Shown piece after piece: positions 22,821-32,411 of a stretch of DNA of 64,000 nt. Position numbers and translations under genes: made by a program. The notes under the pieces were generated by a model. That model worked only from the letters and a program-made list of their open reading frames with translations. It was not told the origin of the DNA and searched no databases. Each line of letters begins with the position of its first letter. The stretch's first letter is position 1. The DNA is from PFL42 sp963789825 (lineage in GTDB: Bacteria; Chloroflexota; Anaerolineae; Anaerolineales; E44-bin32). The stretch lies in contig CAWBME010000006.1 in NCBI GenBank assembly GCA_963789825.1, positions 1,120,421 to 1,184,420 on the forward strand, given 5' to 3'.

Positions 22821-23294
22821 TCACCTCACTGGAAGTGGAGGACCGAGCACCTTCATCCCATGGTCAAGCCACAGCTGTGGATCCTCTGTGGGCATGGCCT
22901 CTGTCCGCGTGGTTGCGTCAAAGAATGCTTCCATCCTCCCAGCCGGCGAAAAGGCGATGATGATCTTTCCGACCTGCTCCCCGACATAGGCCCAGACGTG
23001 CGGCTCCAATCTCGGCGCCAAGAGTGAATCTCCGGAGTGAAGCTCGTATCGCTGGGCGCCAACTTCGGCGACGAAATCGCCCTCCAAGACGAAGAACCAC
23101 TCGTCCTGCTCAAAATGGACGTGCTGCGGTGGCCCTCCCTTGGCGAGCATCGTCTGCTCAATGACGAAGAGCTGCCCGCTGGTGTCGGCGGAGGCTACTT
23201 TATAACGAAGGGCTGTGATGCCTAGCCCGCGCTCAGCTGCGAACCGATCTTCTCCGCGGCTCACGAACACGCCGCCTCGATGGACTTCTTGCAT
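22821..23294 (-). CDS. Cupin-domain protein
   Basis: The 157-residue protein holds a single cupin barrel. Motif 1 reads HVHFEQDEWFFVLEGDF (metal-binding H-x-H and Glu) and motif 2 includes LLAPRLEPHVW. It could be a metal-dependent dioxygenase, an isomerase or a binding protein; the sequence does not decide. ATG at 23294 is chosen where similarity begins. A dispersed repeat lies just upstream of its start. Confidence 0.8.
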   Translation of the reverse strand: MQEVHRGGVFVSRGEDRFAAERGLGITALRYKVASADTSGQLFVIEQTMLAKGGPPQHVHFEQDEWFFVLEGDFVAEVGAQRYELHSGDSLLAPRLEPHVWAYVGEQVGKIIIAFSPAGRMEAFFDATTRTEAMPTEDPQLWLDHGMKVLGPPLPVR

Positions 23295-23869
23295 GCGAAT
23301 ACCTCCAACGTCCCCGGTGCCCAAAGGCAACGAGCTTCGCGGCAGCCTCCCTACGGAACCCCACCCGTCCCAACACCTGCGCCGCACCGCAGGCCATTGC
23401 GCCCTCCCGCCAGGAAACCAGGATGGCGCGACGGGCCACCGGGGCTCGCGGCCCGAACGGGGTGCGGTGAGGGGCGATGTGCGGGCCTGGCAAAGGAGCT
23501 GCTCGACGGCTTGGGCCTTGTCCCTTCACTCCAAGGTGACTCTCAGACAGCAAACCTTCCTAACATCGATCGGATCCGGTCGCACGGCAATCTGGCAGGA
23601 CCTCCCCTATCTCCCGGAGACCACCGGTACGATGGGCAGCCTTGGCAGGCAGCGAGCTGTGGGGCCGATCGGGGCATCTTCAGGCGAGCCGCTTTGCGGA
23701 ATCTCTCCGCGCTGTCGGAAAACGGGATCCCGCCATGTGCCTAGCCCGAGAATGACGGGAATGCACCGAACGAACGGTCAGCCCGACCACAACCACGTTG
23801 CAGGTCGCATCCTTGGAGCCGACTTCCTTCTTGGCAGGCAACAAGCCCTCGGATCGCAGACTCGGCGGC
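23295..23869. other. Intergenic region with dispersed repeat copy A
   Basis: No gene was found. The stretch contains the repeat at 23320-23473; the rest is unremarkable. Confidence 0.5.
23320..23473. repeat. Dispersed ~150-bp repeat, copy A
   Basis: It aligns in the same orientation to 24313-24446. A run of about 20 identical bases ending in GCGGCCCGAACGG, a GAGCTTCGCG block and an ACACCTGCGCCGC block occur in the same order in both, with small gaps between. It begins 26 bp upstream of the cupin start codon. Confidence 0.7.
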
Positions 23870-24262
23870 CTACGCCCGCCTCTTCCTAGCCCTCTCCGCA
23901 TCTCTGCTTAGGTTCTCCTTCACCCTGAGCCTCACGATCTGGCGGATCAACTCGTAGGGAATGGGCTTGTCCAGGGGGAACCTCAGGGTGCTCTTAGCTG
24001 CCTTGTGGACCGACAGCTCCTTGTTGAACCTCGCGCTTCCGGTTGGCGCAGGATAGAGCCCGATATGCTTCTGGTAGGCAGCGAAGGACACCAGGTTCCC
24101 TTTCAGTTTGAATGTCGGGATCTGGTAGCTGATGGTTTCTTCTGCGTCTGGTGCCGCATTCGCGATCGCAATCCTGATCTTCTGGAGGATTCCCTGAACA
24201 TCCCTTGGAAAGCCTTTGATGTACTCATCGATGGTCCCGGGCGCTGCGTGGGTGCTGCTCAT
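23870..24262 (-). CDS. DUF1801 family protein (YdhG-like)
   Basis: The 130-residue protein has the DUF1801 pattern: TIDEYIKGFPRDVQGILQKI, then AEETISYQIPTFKLKG, LVSFAAYQKHIGLYP and LRFPLDKPIPYELIRQIV. The fold is known structurally but its function is not established. ATG at 24262 is used. The second copy of the dispersed repeat lies ~50 bp upstream of the start, and another DUF1801 gene follows on the right in the same direction. Confidence 0.85.
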   Translation of the reverse strand: MSSTHAAPGTIDEYIKGFPRDVQGILQKIRIAIANAAPDAEETISYQIPTFKLKGNLVSFAAYQKHIGLYPAPTGSARFNKELSVHKAAKSTLRFPLDKPIPYELIRQIVRLRVKENLSRDAERARKRRA

Positions 24263-24312
24263 GTTGGTTTCCTACAAACCTCCGAGGTGACATCTGACCG
24301 ACATCATGCTCT

Positions 24313-24446
24313 GCCCAAAGCCCTCGAGCTTCGCGCAGCATCCCGCAGGGAAGCCCCCGTTTCCGACACCTGCGCCGCCCCGCAGGGGCCGTCTCGCCCT
24401 CCAGCCAGGACACCGGGGCTCGCGGCCCGAACGGATTGCGGTGAGG
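24313..24446. repeat. Dispersed ~150-bp repeat, copy B
   Basis: Second copy of the 23320-23473 repeat, in the same orientation, ~75-80% identical by eye. It too lies just upstream of the start codon of a minus-strand gene. Confidence 0.7.
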
Positions 24447-24529
24447 ACATCGTGGCGATAGGCTGCCTCGGCAAGGAAGCCAAGTCGGCTTTGGGGAGCT
24501 GTCCGACGACCGCCACTCCCCACGCGGGA

Positions 24530-24953
24530 TCAGTTCTTCTTGAGCGCGGGAGGCATTGAGGGCGATTGCGGCGCGGATGAGCTCCTTCAAAGCGGTTGCG
24601 GCGACCTTCTCGCCCTCACCAAAGTCAATGGCGCGGGTGGCCTTGGCATCCAGGCCCGCATTGAAGAGGCGCTTTGGATCCTTGAGAGAAGCCCCTTTGA
24701 AGAAGTTCAGCTTCACATGGTCTTTGAAGACCCCTGCACTGCACACTAGACCATTCGAGGTCCAAACGCCGGTTCCCCACTTCCATTCCTCCGTGATTCC
24801 CGGAGCGGAGGCGAGGATGATCCTCCGGAGTTGGGCAAGGGTTGCGCCGCGCCAATCGCCCAGCTCCGCTATCTGGTTCGTGATGCGTTGGGAGGCGGAG
24901 TGCCCTCCACCGGGTGCGGTCTGCTTCATGGCCTGCATCCTTTCGTCTCGCAT
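24530..24953 (-). CDS. Second DUF1801 family protein, probable one-base frameshift at the C-terminus
   Basis: The protein shows the longer DUF1801 subtype: ITNQIAELGDWRGATLAQLR, EWKWGTGVWTSNGLVC, FKDHVKLNFFKGASL, and LFNAGLDAKATRAIDF. Without correction the frame runs on for another 100 codons of unrelated sequence. Shifting one base near 24545 gives the short natural ending LKKN and a stop at 24530. Either ATG at 24953 or 24938 may start it. It pairs with the related gene on its left; function unknown. Confidence 0.75.
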
Positions 24954-25334
24954 GATCTGAGCCTGGAACCCGCTGCGTGCCCAATGTCCGTCAGCGAGAG
25001 TGCGGTTTGCCCGCGCCGCCTTGAGGCCTCGCGCTCTGCGTGGCATCTTGAAAGGAAGACCGCCCTGCGGCTCGGGCTTGCTGAGCTCCTCCCCGGCCAA
25101 CTGGGCGGGGAAGTCACCTACGGCCTTTCGCCCGCCAGCCGAGACGCCCCCGCCTCCGGATGAATCGACGTGGTAGCCTGGCATCCAGGCATGTCCTCCC
25201 AAGCCCCCTGCAGGAGACCGGGACAGTGCGCGGCCTGGCAGCCAACAGACTGGTGGGCGGCCGTGATGGGACACTTGCGCCCCGCTTCCCCGAGCTGACT
25301 CGCATTGCATTCCGCGCCGCCCTTCCGGTTCTCC
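24954..25334. other. Intergenic region
   Basis: No supported gene was found; a frame open upstream of the second DUF1801 gene has no similarity. Confidence 0.45.
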
Positions 25335-25657
25335 TCACTTCGGCTTTGCCTTCATGGTGGTCACTTTGTGGACCTTGCCGGATCGGTTGTACGTCGTCCA
25401 CGTCCCGACCTGCTGACCATTCTCAAAGGTCCCAGATCGCATCCGTGTTCCGTCCTTGCGGAACCATTCCCAGTAGCCGGTCGGGACTCCGTCGAGTGTC
25501 TGGCCCCTCGCCCAGATGGACCCGTCTTTGTGGATACTCGGTATGCGGCTTTGGCCTCGGCCCGCTCACAGGCATCGCAGGTTCTCCATGTCCGAAGAAG
25601 GCTTTCCTTCAGGTTGCCGAACGGCGTGCCTTCCAGGCGAAGACCCATGAAACTCAC
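25335..25657 (-). CDS. MORN/YwqK-like repeat protein, frameshifted
   Basis: The C-terminal ~65 residues carry HKDGSIWARGQTLDG, GYWEWFRKDGTRMRSG and VGTWTTYNRSGKVHKV, the repeating beta-hairpin pattern of YwqK-type (toxin_YwqK antitoxin repeat) proteins. This part has no start codon in its own frame, because a stop lies just upstream. The N-terminal portion (CDACERAEAKAAY) is one frame away, so a one- or two-base indel near 25550 is likely. Some YwqK proteins are antitoxins, but most stand-alone copies are uncharacterised. Confidence 0.65.
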
Positions 25658-25679
25658 CCAACCATCCCCAGGTGAGTCA

Positions 25680-25729
25680 CCCGGCCAGCGTCAGGCAAGC
25701 AGTGTGCTTCGCACCTGACGCCGGCCGGG
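25680..25729. repeat. 50-bp near-perfect hairpin
   Basis: Outer arms CCCGGCC and GGCCGGG, middle arms GCGTCAGG and CCTGACGC, and inner arms AAGCA and TGCTT fold around a GTG loop with few unpaired bases. It lies ~60 bp past the stop of the leftward quinone-reductase-like gene and could terminate it, although no T-run follows. A small palindromic repeat element is the alternative. Confidence 0.65.
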
Positions 25730-25790
25730 GGAAACTCGATCCATGAGTTAGGCAGTTCAGCGCCTACCTCGGCTGTGAGGGCTGCAGGCG

Positions 25791-26732
25791 CTACTGCGCG
25801 ACCTGAAGGACAACCTTGCCTCGTGTGTGCTTCCCTTCAAGCATGGTGTGCGCCCGCTGAATTTCCTGCAAGGGGACAGTGGCCGAGACATGGGGCTTGA
25901 TTGCCCCGGTATCGACGAGCTTGGCAAGCTCCGTCAGGACCATGTTGATCGGCGGCGTTGTGGCGATCATCCCCTGACGAACACCATGGCTGGCAGCCAG
26001 CTCCTCCGACGGCGGCTGGACTGTGGAAACGAGCATGCCGCCTCGCTTCAGGACACCCCAGGAGCGTTGCTGGGTGTCCCCGCCGATCGTGTCAAGGACG
26101 ACGTCGGCATCGTGCACGACATCCTCGAATGGGGTGGTTGCGTAGTCGACGACCTGGTCGACGCCCAGCTCTTGCAGGAAGTCGATATTGCGGGACGCTG
26201 TGCCGATGACCTTTGCGCCACGCCACTTCGCCAGTTGAACCGCGATGTGCCCAACGCCGCCAGCCGCGGCGTGTATCAGGACCGTCTGGCCTTTCTTTAG
26301 ACCGGCCATCTCAAAGAGCCCTTGCCACGCGGTGAGAGTGACGTGCGGCAGCGCCGCGGAGTGGATGTGGTCGAGCGATTCCGGTTTGTGGGCAATGTCC
26401 GAGGCAGGCAGAGCGACGAAATCAGCATAGGAGCCATCGCGGGTGACGCCGGCGCGGCCATAGACCTTGTCCCCGGGCTTGAAGGACGTGACGCCCCTGC
26501 CGACCTCCTCGATCGTTCCGGACACATCCGTTCCCGGGATCAAAGGTAGCGTGTGGTTGAAGTACGAGGCCAGGTAGCCCGCACGCAGTGCGCAGTCAAA
26601 GGGGTTGACCGAAGAGCAGGCCACTCGGACGAGCACCTCGCCCTCAGCCGGGGTCGGTCGAGGCGCGTCCTCATAGGTCAGCACGTCGCTGCCTCCATAG
26701 CCGTGGATCCGAACAGCTTTCATATTGGACAT
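25791..26732 (-). CDS. NADP-dependent zinc-type alcohol dehydrogenase / quinone oxidoreductase family protein
   Basis: The 313-residue MDR protein has VACSSVNPFDCALRAGY, PLIPGTDVSGTIEEVG and the Rossmann loop TVLIHAAAGGVGHIAVQLA. The cysteine and histidine ligands of zinc enzymes are absent, which fits the quinone-reductase-like (zeta-crystallin) branch that uses NADPH. It ends with the usual HTRGKVVLQV. The ATG at 26732 is the family start. It appears to be a single-gene unit; the substrate is unknown. Confidence 0.88.
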   Translation of the reverse strand: MSNMKAVRIHGYGGSDVLTYEDAPRPTPAEGEVLVRVACSSVNPFDCALRAGYLASYFNHTLPLIPGTDVSGTIEEVGRGVTSFKPGDKVYGRAGVTRDGSYADFVALPASDIAHKPESLDHIHSAALPHVTLTAWQGLFEMAGLKKGQTVLIHAAAGGVGHIAVQLAKWRGAKVIGTASRNIDFLQELGVDQVVDYATTPFEDVVHDADVVLDTIGGDTQQRSWGVLKRGGMLVSTVQPPSEELAASHGVRQGMIATTPPINMVLTELAKLVDTGAIKPHVSATVPLQEIQRAHTMLEGKHTRGKVVLQVAQ

Positions 26733-27245
26733 ATCCTACCTCCATCACGGGGAATTCTCTTCATTGTACACCCCTGTCACGAGCGGCTCACCTGCCTATC
26801 TTTCATCACAGGCGCAGGGAGCGAGGCCCGATGGTCAAGCCTGACTATCAATCCAAAGCGCGGGCCCGCCAATGAGCACACCCTGACCGCCTCGATCGGG
26901 GCTTTCCCGGCGCAGCGGCCATCTCAGCAGCTCTGCTGAGGCGGCTAGCAGGGTCTGGAGGCGCACCTGGCGGGGCTGGAGGCCCTCGGGGACTGGAGGA
27001 CACCGAAGGGCGCTCCTGGGTGCAGGGGAGGCGAGCCTTCGGACCCGTCACATCGAGTTGCCGAAGCATCAAGGCCTCCGCCAGGGGAAATCGGTTGCCT
27101 CACGCTCGCCCTAGTGGATTCCATCGAAGCGGGCTTGGGGATTGTCCGTGAGGAGACGACGAGGCTGCTTGAGGATCACTCCCTCTGCGCCCTTCGGATG
27201 AGGGCGTGAGAGGGGTTGCATTGGATCAAGAAGTCTTGCGGGCTC
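26733..27245. other. Intergenic region
   Basis: Nothing recognisable was found on either strand between the oxidoreductase and the GntR gene. Confidence 0.45.
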
Positions 27246-27989
27246 TCACGTCGTCTTCTGCATGCGCGCGACCAGTTGGTATCGGTCGGCGTGGAAGACG
27301 ATCTTGGTGTACTCCACGGGCAAGCCCAACCGATCCGTGGACGCTCGTTTCACCCGCATCACCGGTGCGCCCTTGTTGATGCCCAGCAGCCTCGCCTCCT
27401 GGCTGGTCGCCAGATCGGCACTGATCAGATCCAATGCCTCCTGTGGGTGGGCATCATACAGTTCCTCCAACACAGCATACACGGAACGGTTGTTCAGGTC
27501 CGTGTCGGCCAGCGCCGGGAATCGGTCAAGCGAGAAGTACATGTCCTCGATGGCAAGAGGAAGCTGCTTGGCCAGGCGCAGGTTGCGCAGGTGGATGACC
27601 AATGCGCCTTCCCGAAGTTTGAGCCCAGTGCGGATCTCCTCGCTGGCAGGAATCTACCTCCTGCAGCAGGATCGTGTTCGAAGGCTGAAGGTCATCGGCG
27701 GACAGCTCCTCGGTCACGCTGAACAGCGGCCCGTAACCTTGAAACCGCGTTTGATGAGCGGCGCCACGAAAGTCCCCTTGGCTCTCTTGCGGATCAGCAG
27801 TCCCTCCGTGACCAACTCACGGTAGGCGCGGTGCACCACCAGCCGGCTGATCCCTAGCTGCTCGCTCAGGCCGAACTCACTGGGCAGCATCTCGCCCGGC
27901 TTCAGCTTGCCGCCGGTGATCAAGGCTCTCACGGCTTCCTTGACCTGATGGTAGTAGGGGACTGCGGATTCCTTATCGATCGTGATCAC
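27246..27989 (-). CDS. GntR family regulator, HutC subfamily (UTRA domain), frameshifted
   Basis: The N-terminal winged helix is typical of GntR: VPYYHQVKEAVRALITGG, LPSEFGLSEQLGISRLVVHRAY and LIRKRAKGTFV (residues ~8-78). The C-terminal UTRA ligand domain has LEELYDAHPQEAL, ADLATSQEARLLGI and MRVKRASTDRLGLPVEYTKI. The frame changes near 27730 and again near 27655; correction gives ~247 residues. It lies at the downstream end of the leftward kinase-lyase-AOR cluster. A palindrome with a GTATATAC core over the cluster promoter (34252-34273) fits the HutC operator style, so it probably represses this cluster until a ligand binds. Confidence 0.82.
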
Positions 27990-28287
27990 GGTCCACTCCC
28001 CTCACACCCGTCCGACATGCCCTGGCAGGCCATGCCTGCCGGCTGCGGAAAGCGCCGAGTCATCGTTCAACCCTCTCCCTCGCCCCTCCCCCTGCATGAG
28101 CCGACATCCGCGAGCACACGAGTCCCGCAGGGGAAGCGGTGCACATTCCTGCGGGGTGGGAGAGCTTGGCTCCCCTCACCCCCCAGCTCTTGTTCCCCCT
28201 CTCCGCCGCGGTTCATGGCGTACTCGTGTGCCGTCCGCGAAGAGGGGGCCAGGGGGTGAGGTCGAAAGCACGTTCTTCAGCAAGCTC

Positions 28288-30096
28288 CTAGAGCGGGATG
28301 TCTTCCAGCGGACGGCCGGTCTCGGATCCCAGCCGAACTCGGCGTAGGCGCCGGCGAGCAGGGTGGGCATATCCGGCACGAAGCCGGCCGCGCCGCCCTT
28401 CTCGAGCGGCTTGAGCAGCAGTTCGGGCAGGCGGTCATCCGCCCGCGTCAGGCCGAGCTTGAAGTTCAGCAGGCGCTTGATGTTGACGATGCGCTTGCCC
28501 AGCGTCGATCAGGTCTTCCGCCGCCAGGTCCCAGCCGGTCGCCGCGTTGAGCGCAGCCACCAGCAGCGGCACGGGCGGATTCTCGAACTGGCACAGGGTG
28601 AGGGAGTTGTACAGGTTGCGCCAGGCCTGCAGGCGGGCCGCCGTGCGGCCCTTCTCGACGCTGTTCTCATGCCGGTCACCCGGCACCAGGCCGACGTCCT
28701 CCAGGTTGCTCTGACCCAGGTCGAGGTCGTACATGTCGCCTTCCATGTGGCAGGCGCCGCGGGGGGAGAGGGCATAGGTCACGGCCATGCCCAGGTAGGC
28801 GCGCGGGTCGTGCATGGGCACTTCCAGGCGGTTGACCGTGGCCGAAAGCTCCGGCACACCGGCGCGCTCCGCCAGGGCGGCATTGCCCTCGGCCAGCACC
28901 GCGCCGAAGCCCTCCCGGCGGGCGGTCAGCTCGATCAGGCGGAAGACCATCTCGGCATCGCCGTAGCGGATCTCCAGTCCGCCGGTATCCGCTGCGGTGA
29001 GCAGGCCGCGCTCGAAGAGCTCGCAGGCCAGGCCGATGGTCACGCCCAGGCTGATCACATCCATGCCGTAGAGGTTGCACAGGTGACTGGCGTGGATGAC
29101 GGCTTCCAGGTCGAAGATCATCAGCAGCGAACCCAGCGCCCCGAGCGGCTTCGTACTCGGGCCCATCCACCTTGTCATCGCCGTAGGCCGGCGAGCGCGT
29201 CTCGCGCCCGCAGGCGATGACGCACTTGTGGCAGGCGGTATTGCGCCGCAGGAACTTCTCGGCCATGTCCACGCCGGAGAGGTCATCCGCCGGCGGCGTG
29301 TTCACCCAGCTGGAAGTAGCGGATGGGCAGGTCGCCCAGCATGTGGGCCAGATTGACGATAGCCGGCAGTGCCGAACTCGCGCAGGGATTGCGACGGCAG
29401 TGTCCTCCTTGAACAGCGCGAGCACCTGGTTGGTGATGGCCTTGAACTCGTCCGGCGCGTACAGCGGGACCTTGCCCGTGCCGCGCACGGCGATGGCCTT
29501 GAGGTTCTTGGAGCCCATCACCGCGCCCAGGCCGGTGCGCGCCGCGAAACGGCCGTGGTCGTTGGCGATGCCCGCCAGCTTGACCTGATTCTCGCCGGCC
29601 AGCCCGATGCAGGCCACGCGCGCCTTCGCCTCGCCCAGGGCATTCGCGCAGCCGCGTCCTGCGTGACGTAGATGTCGCTGCCCCACAGGTCGCCGGCGTC
29701 GTGCAGCTCGGCCTTGCCATCGACGATGGACAGCCAGACCGGGTGCCTGGGCGGCGCCGGTGATCCAGATGCCGTCATAGCCGGCGTAGCGCAGCTCGGG
29801 CCGAAGAAGCCGCCGCTGTTGGCCTCGCCCCAGATCCCGGTCAGCGGCGAACGGGCGCAGACGCTGTAGCGCCCGGCGGAGGTCATCGAGGTGCCGACCA
29901 GCGGGCCGGTCAGGAAGAGCAGCGGGTTCTCCGGGCCGAGCGGATCGGTGTCGGCATCGAGCACGTCGTAGAGGTAGCGCGCCGCCAGCCCGCTGCCGCC
30001 GACGTACGGCGGGCATAGTCCTCGTTGAGCGCCTCGTCCCACAGCGCTGCCGCGGCTGAGGTCGACGCGCAGGATCCGGCCCAGGTAGCCGTTCAT
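28288..30096 (-). CDS. Aldehyde ferredoxin oxidoreductase family (AOR, W/Mo-bis-pterin), interrupted by many frameshifts
   Basis: Oxidises an aldehyde to a carboxylate with ferredoxin as electron acceptor. The N-terminus MNGYLGRILRVDLS, then YVGGSGLAARYLY and GPLVGTSMTSAGRYSVCARS, match AOR enzymes. So do GLGAVMGSKNLKAIAVRG (pterin-binding region) and the iron-sulfur ligands in NTACHKCVIACGRE (C-x2-C-x3-C), with a distal Cys in HASHLCNLYGMD. Corrected length is ~600 residues, normal for the family. At least seven one-base frame changes occur and similarity resumes after each; the start shares GTACGGC-type context and no strong RBS is visible. It follows the SCP2 and lyase genes, so the aldehyde may come from the lyase reaction. 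Confidence 0.83.
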
Positions 30097-30102
30097 GATC
30101 GG

Positions 30103-30513
30103 CTACGATCCGAAGTCCGTGTCGATGGAGGCGGCCACCTTGACCAGCTCGTAGGTGGCCTTGGGCGTGCGCTGGACGGCCGCCATGCTGCCCACCAGCT
30201 TGATCTTGTTCGAGAACATGGCCTGGATCGGATCCAGGCGGCCCTCGAGCACCTTGCGCCAGGTGCCGAAGGGCGCCGAGCTGGTGAAGAGCGCCTTCTT
30301 CTCGTCCAGGCTCTTCAGCTGCCAGGCATCGGAGGCCTTGCCGTGCTGCAGATTGATGTAGAAGTAGGTCGTCTCGGGGTAGTTGTCATCCGGCAGGATG
30401 ACGAAGATTTGGTCGCCCTCCCAGGTGGCGGCGGCCTGTGCGTAGCTCTCGCTGGCGTTGAGCCTGCTCTCCAGCTCCTTGATCCATTCTTCCGAGGGGA
30501 ACTTGATGCCCAT
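30103..30513 (-). CDS. SCP2 sterol-binding domain protein
   Basis: The 136-residue protein carries the SCP2 lipid-transfer fold: PSEEWIKELESRLNASESY, FYINLQHGKASDAWQL, the APFGTWRKVLEGRLDPIQAMF segment around the lipid tunnel, and NKIKLVGSMAAVQ. It could carry a hydrophobic substrate or product. ATG at 30513 starts the conserved MGIKFPSEEW; the frame is open a little further upstream. It is intact, unlike its frameshifted neighbours, and sits between the lyase-like gene and the AOR gene. Confidence 0.85.
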   Translation of the reverse strand: MGIKFPSEEWIKELESRLNASESYAQAAATWEGDQIFVILPDDNYPETTYFYINLQHGKASDAWQLKSLDEKKALFTSSAPFGTWRKVLEGRLDPIQAMFSNKIKLVGSMAAVQRTPKATYELVKVAASIDTDFGS

Positions 30514-30573
30514 GCGATCGATTCCTTCTTCAGTCCGCTCCGGGCATGGCATTGGATGCCTGAGCTCGAAGCG

Positions 30574-31996
30574 CTATTCGACTTCGTAGCCGGCGTCGAC
30601 GTAGCCCTTCATGCCGAGGCGCATCATCTCGCGCCCATCGGCGGTGGCGCCCATGCCGTACAGGAAGCCGGTCTTGGGCACCTCGTAGGGCGGATCCTTG
30701 GCGAACTTCACGCCGTCCGCCAGGTCCTTGACGAACCGCTCGGCGATGCCGGGCTGCGGTCTGCGGCAGCGTGATGCAGAAATGGAAGCCGGGCGGGTTC
30801 TGGCAGCCGTTCATGCGCCAGCCCTTCTTCTCCAGGTAATCGTTGACGAAATAGGGGTCGACCACATCCGAGGTGAGGCTGATCAGGAAGGTGGACTTCG
30901 CCCATGATGCGCAGCTCGGGGATGCGGGCGATGCCCGCGCGGATCTTGTCGGCCGTGTCCATGATGGCCCGGGCGGCCTTCAGGTAGCCCTCCTCGCCCA
31001 TGCAGACCATGGCCGCCCACATGGCCGCGCTCAAGCCGCGCCGAGCGGCTGCCCTGCGCGGTGGGCGAGACATAGACGCCGCCCGGCCAGTCCTCCTGCG
31101 CGAAGTACATGTAGCGGCGCAGCTCCTTGTTGCGGAAGTTGATGGTCGAGGTGCCCTTGAGGCGAGTAGCCGTACTTGTGCGTGTCGCACGAGATGGAGG
31201 TGACGCCGGGCAGGCGGAAATCGAAGACCGGCACCTCGTAGCCCAGCTTCTCGATCCAGGGCAGGATGAAGCCGCCCAGGCAGCCATCGACGTGCAGGCC
31301 GAGCTTGTGCTCCAGCGGCCAGGTCGGAGAGCTTGCTGATCGGATCGACCACGCCGTGGGGATAGGTGCCGGCCGAGCCGGCCAGCGCCACGGTGTTGGC
31401 GTTGATCTGGGCGCGCATGGCCTCGACATCGGCTTCGAAGTCGGCGTTGACCGGCACGCGCACGACCTTCATGCCCAGGTAATGCGCGGCCTTGAGGTGC
31501 GCCGGGTGGATGGTCATCGGGGCAACGACCTCGGGTGCGGTGATGCCCTTCTCCTCGCGGCCCCATTCGCGGTAGACGTACATGGCGTTGAAGATGCTGT
31601 CGGTGCCGCCGGAGGTGATGGCGCCGGCCTGCTCGTCCATAGCGGTTGACCTTGCTCACCTCGTCGCCGTGCAGCATCTTGCCGACCATGGCCAGCACTT
31701 CCGCCTCGAACTTGGTGCCGCTCGGGCACAGGTCGCGCTGCAGCAGGTTGACGAAGGAGTACAGGCTGAAGACCTTGTTCAGGAAGGCGTAGTGCTCCAT
31801 GCCGCCGTGGTACATGGTGCCGGAGCACTGCCCGCCCAGCCACTTCTGGTTCTCCTTCTCGGCCATGTAGGCGAGCTCTTTCAGGACCTCTTCCTCGTCC
31901 CGGCCCTTCTCGGGCAGCCGGGTGAAGACCTTGAAGAGCTTGTTGTAGGGATGCATATCCCCAAAGAGATCGAAGGATATCTTGTTCGTCAGACAT
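30574..31996 (-). CDS. Sphingosine-1-phosphate-lyase-like PLP-dependent enzyme (group II decarboxylase fold), frameshifted
   Basis: The protein resembles S1P lyase closely along its length: GTMYHGGMEHY, ITSGGTDSIFNAMYVYREWG, PEVVAPMTIHPAHLKAAHYL, HVDGCLGGFILPWIEK and SISCDTHKYGYS. The Lys of this last motif binds PLP. GGVYVSPTAQGSR, NPPGFHFCITLPQT and YGMGATADGREM follow. S1P lyase splits a phosphorylated amino alcohol into a long-chain aldehyde and phosphoethanolamine. The ATG at 31996 follows GAGGAAA. The corrected protein has ~474 residues; at least five one-base frame changes lie near 31970, 31640, 31310, 31160 and 31045. A tyrosine/glutamate decarboxylase role is less likely because the S1P-lyase motifs are so complete. 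Confidence 0.82.
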
Positions 31997-32042
31997 GTTT
32001 TCCTCGTTGTCTGGGAGTGAGGCTCCGTGCGATGGGTTTGCC

Positions 32043-32405
32043 TCAGGCCTTGTTCAGCGCGTGCAAGACCGGCCGGATCTTCTCCCTGGCCGCCGTGAAC
32101 TGCGCGTACATGTGGTCGTAGACGGCGCGGTTCTTCGGATCGGGCTCGAAGACGCGGTCGAACTTGATCATGCCGGGAATGTCCTCCAGCTTCACCTTCC
32201 CCAGGCGGCTGAAGGCCAGCAGCCCCATGCCGACCACGTTGTGGATGCGCGGGTTGGCCTGGCGGTGCATGGGAATGCCGACCACATCGGCCATGATCTT
32301 TGCCAACGGGTTCGAAAGCCCGCCCCCGGTCAACCGCCAGGATCCGAGTGTCCATCGGCCTATCCTCTCGTTCGGATCCTTCGCACAGGTTGCCTTTTCA
32401 GCCAT
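32043..32405 (-). pseudogene. Stand-alone FGGY kinase C-terminal domain (second kinase, truncated)
   Basis: The frame encodes GGGLSNPLAKIMADVVGIP, RQANPRIHNVVGMGLLAFS, VKLEDIPGMIKFDRVFEP and NRAVYDHMYAQF, the C-terminal ATP-binding lobe of FGGY sugar kinases. All the N-terminal ~380 residues are missing. The open frame starts at ATG 32405, just after the stop of the intact kinase. A better start is ATG 32355 (MDTRILAV, with AGAGG upstream), which needs a one-base shift to continue. The sequence differs clearly from the intact kinase's own C-terminus, so it is from another paralogue. It could be a relic or a separate small protein. Confidence 0.6.
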
Positions 32406-32411
32406 GAGACG

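Noticed and set aside
28040..28287. Possible small gene right of the GntR gene
   Set aside because: C-rich and G-rich stretches with no RBS or family pattern.
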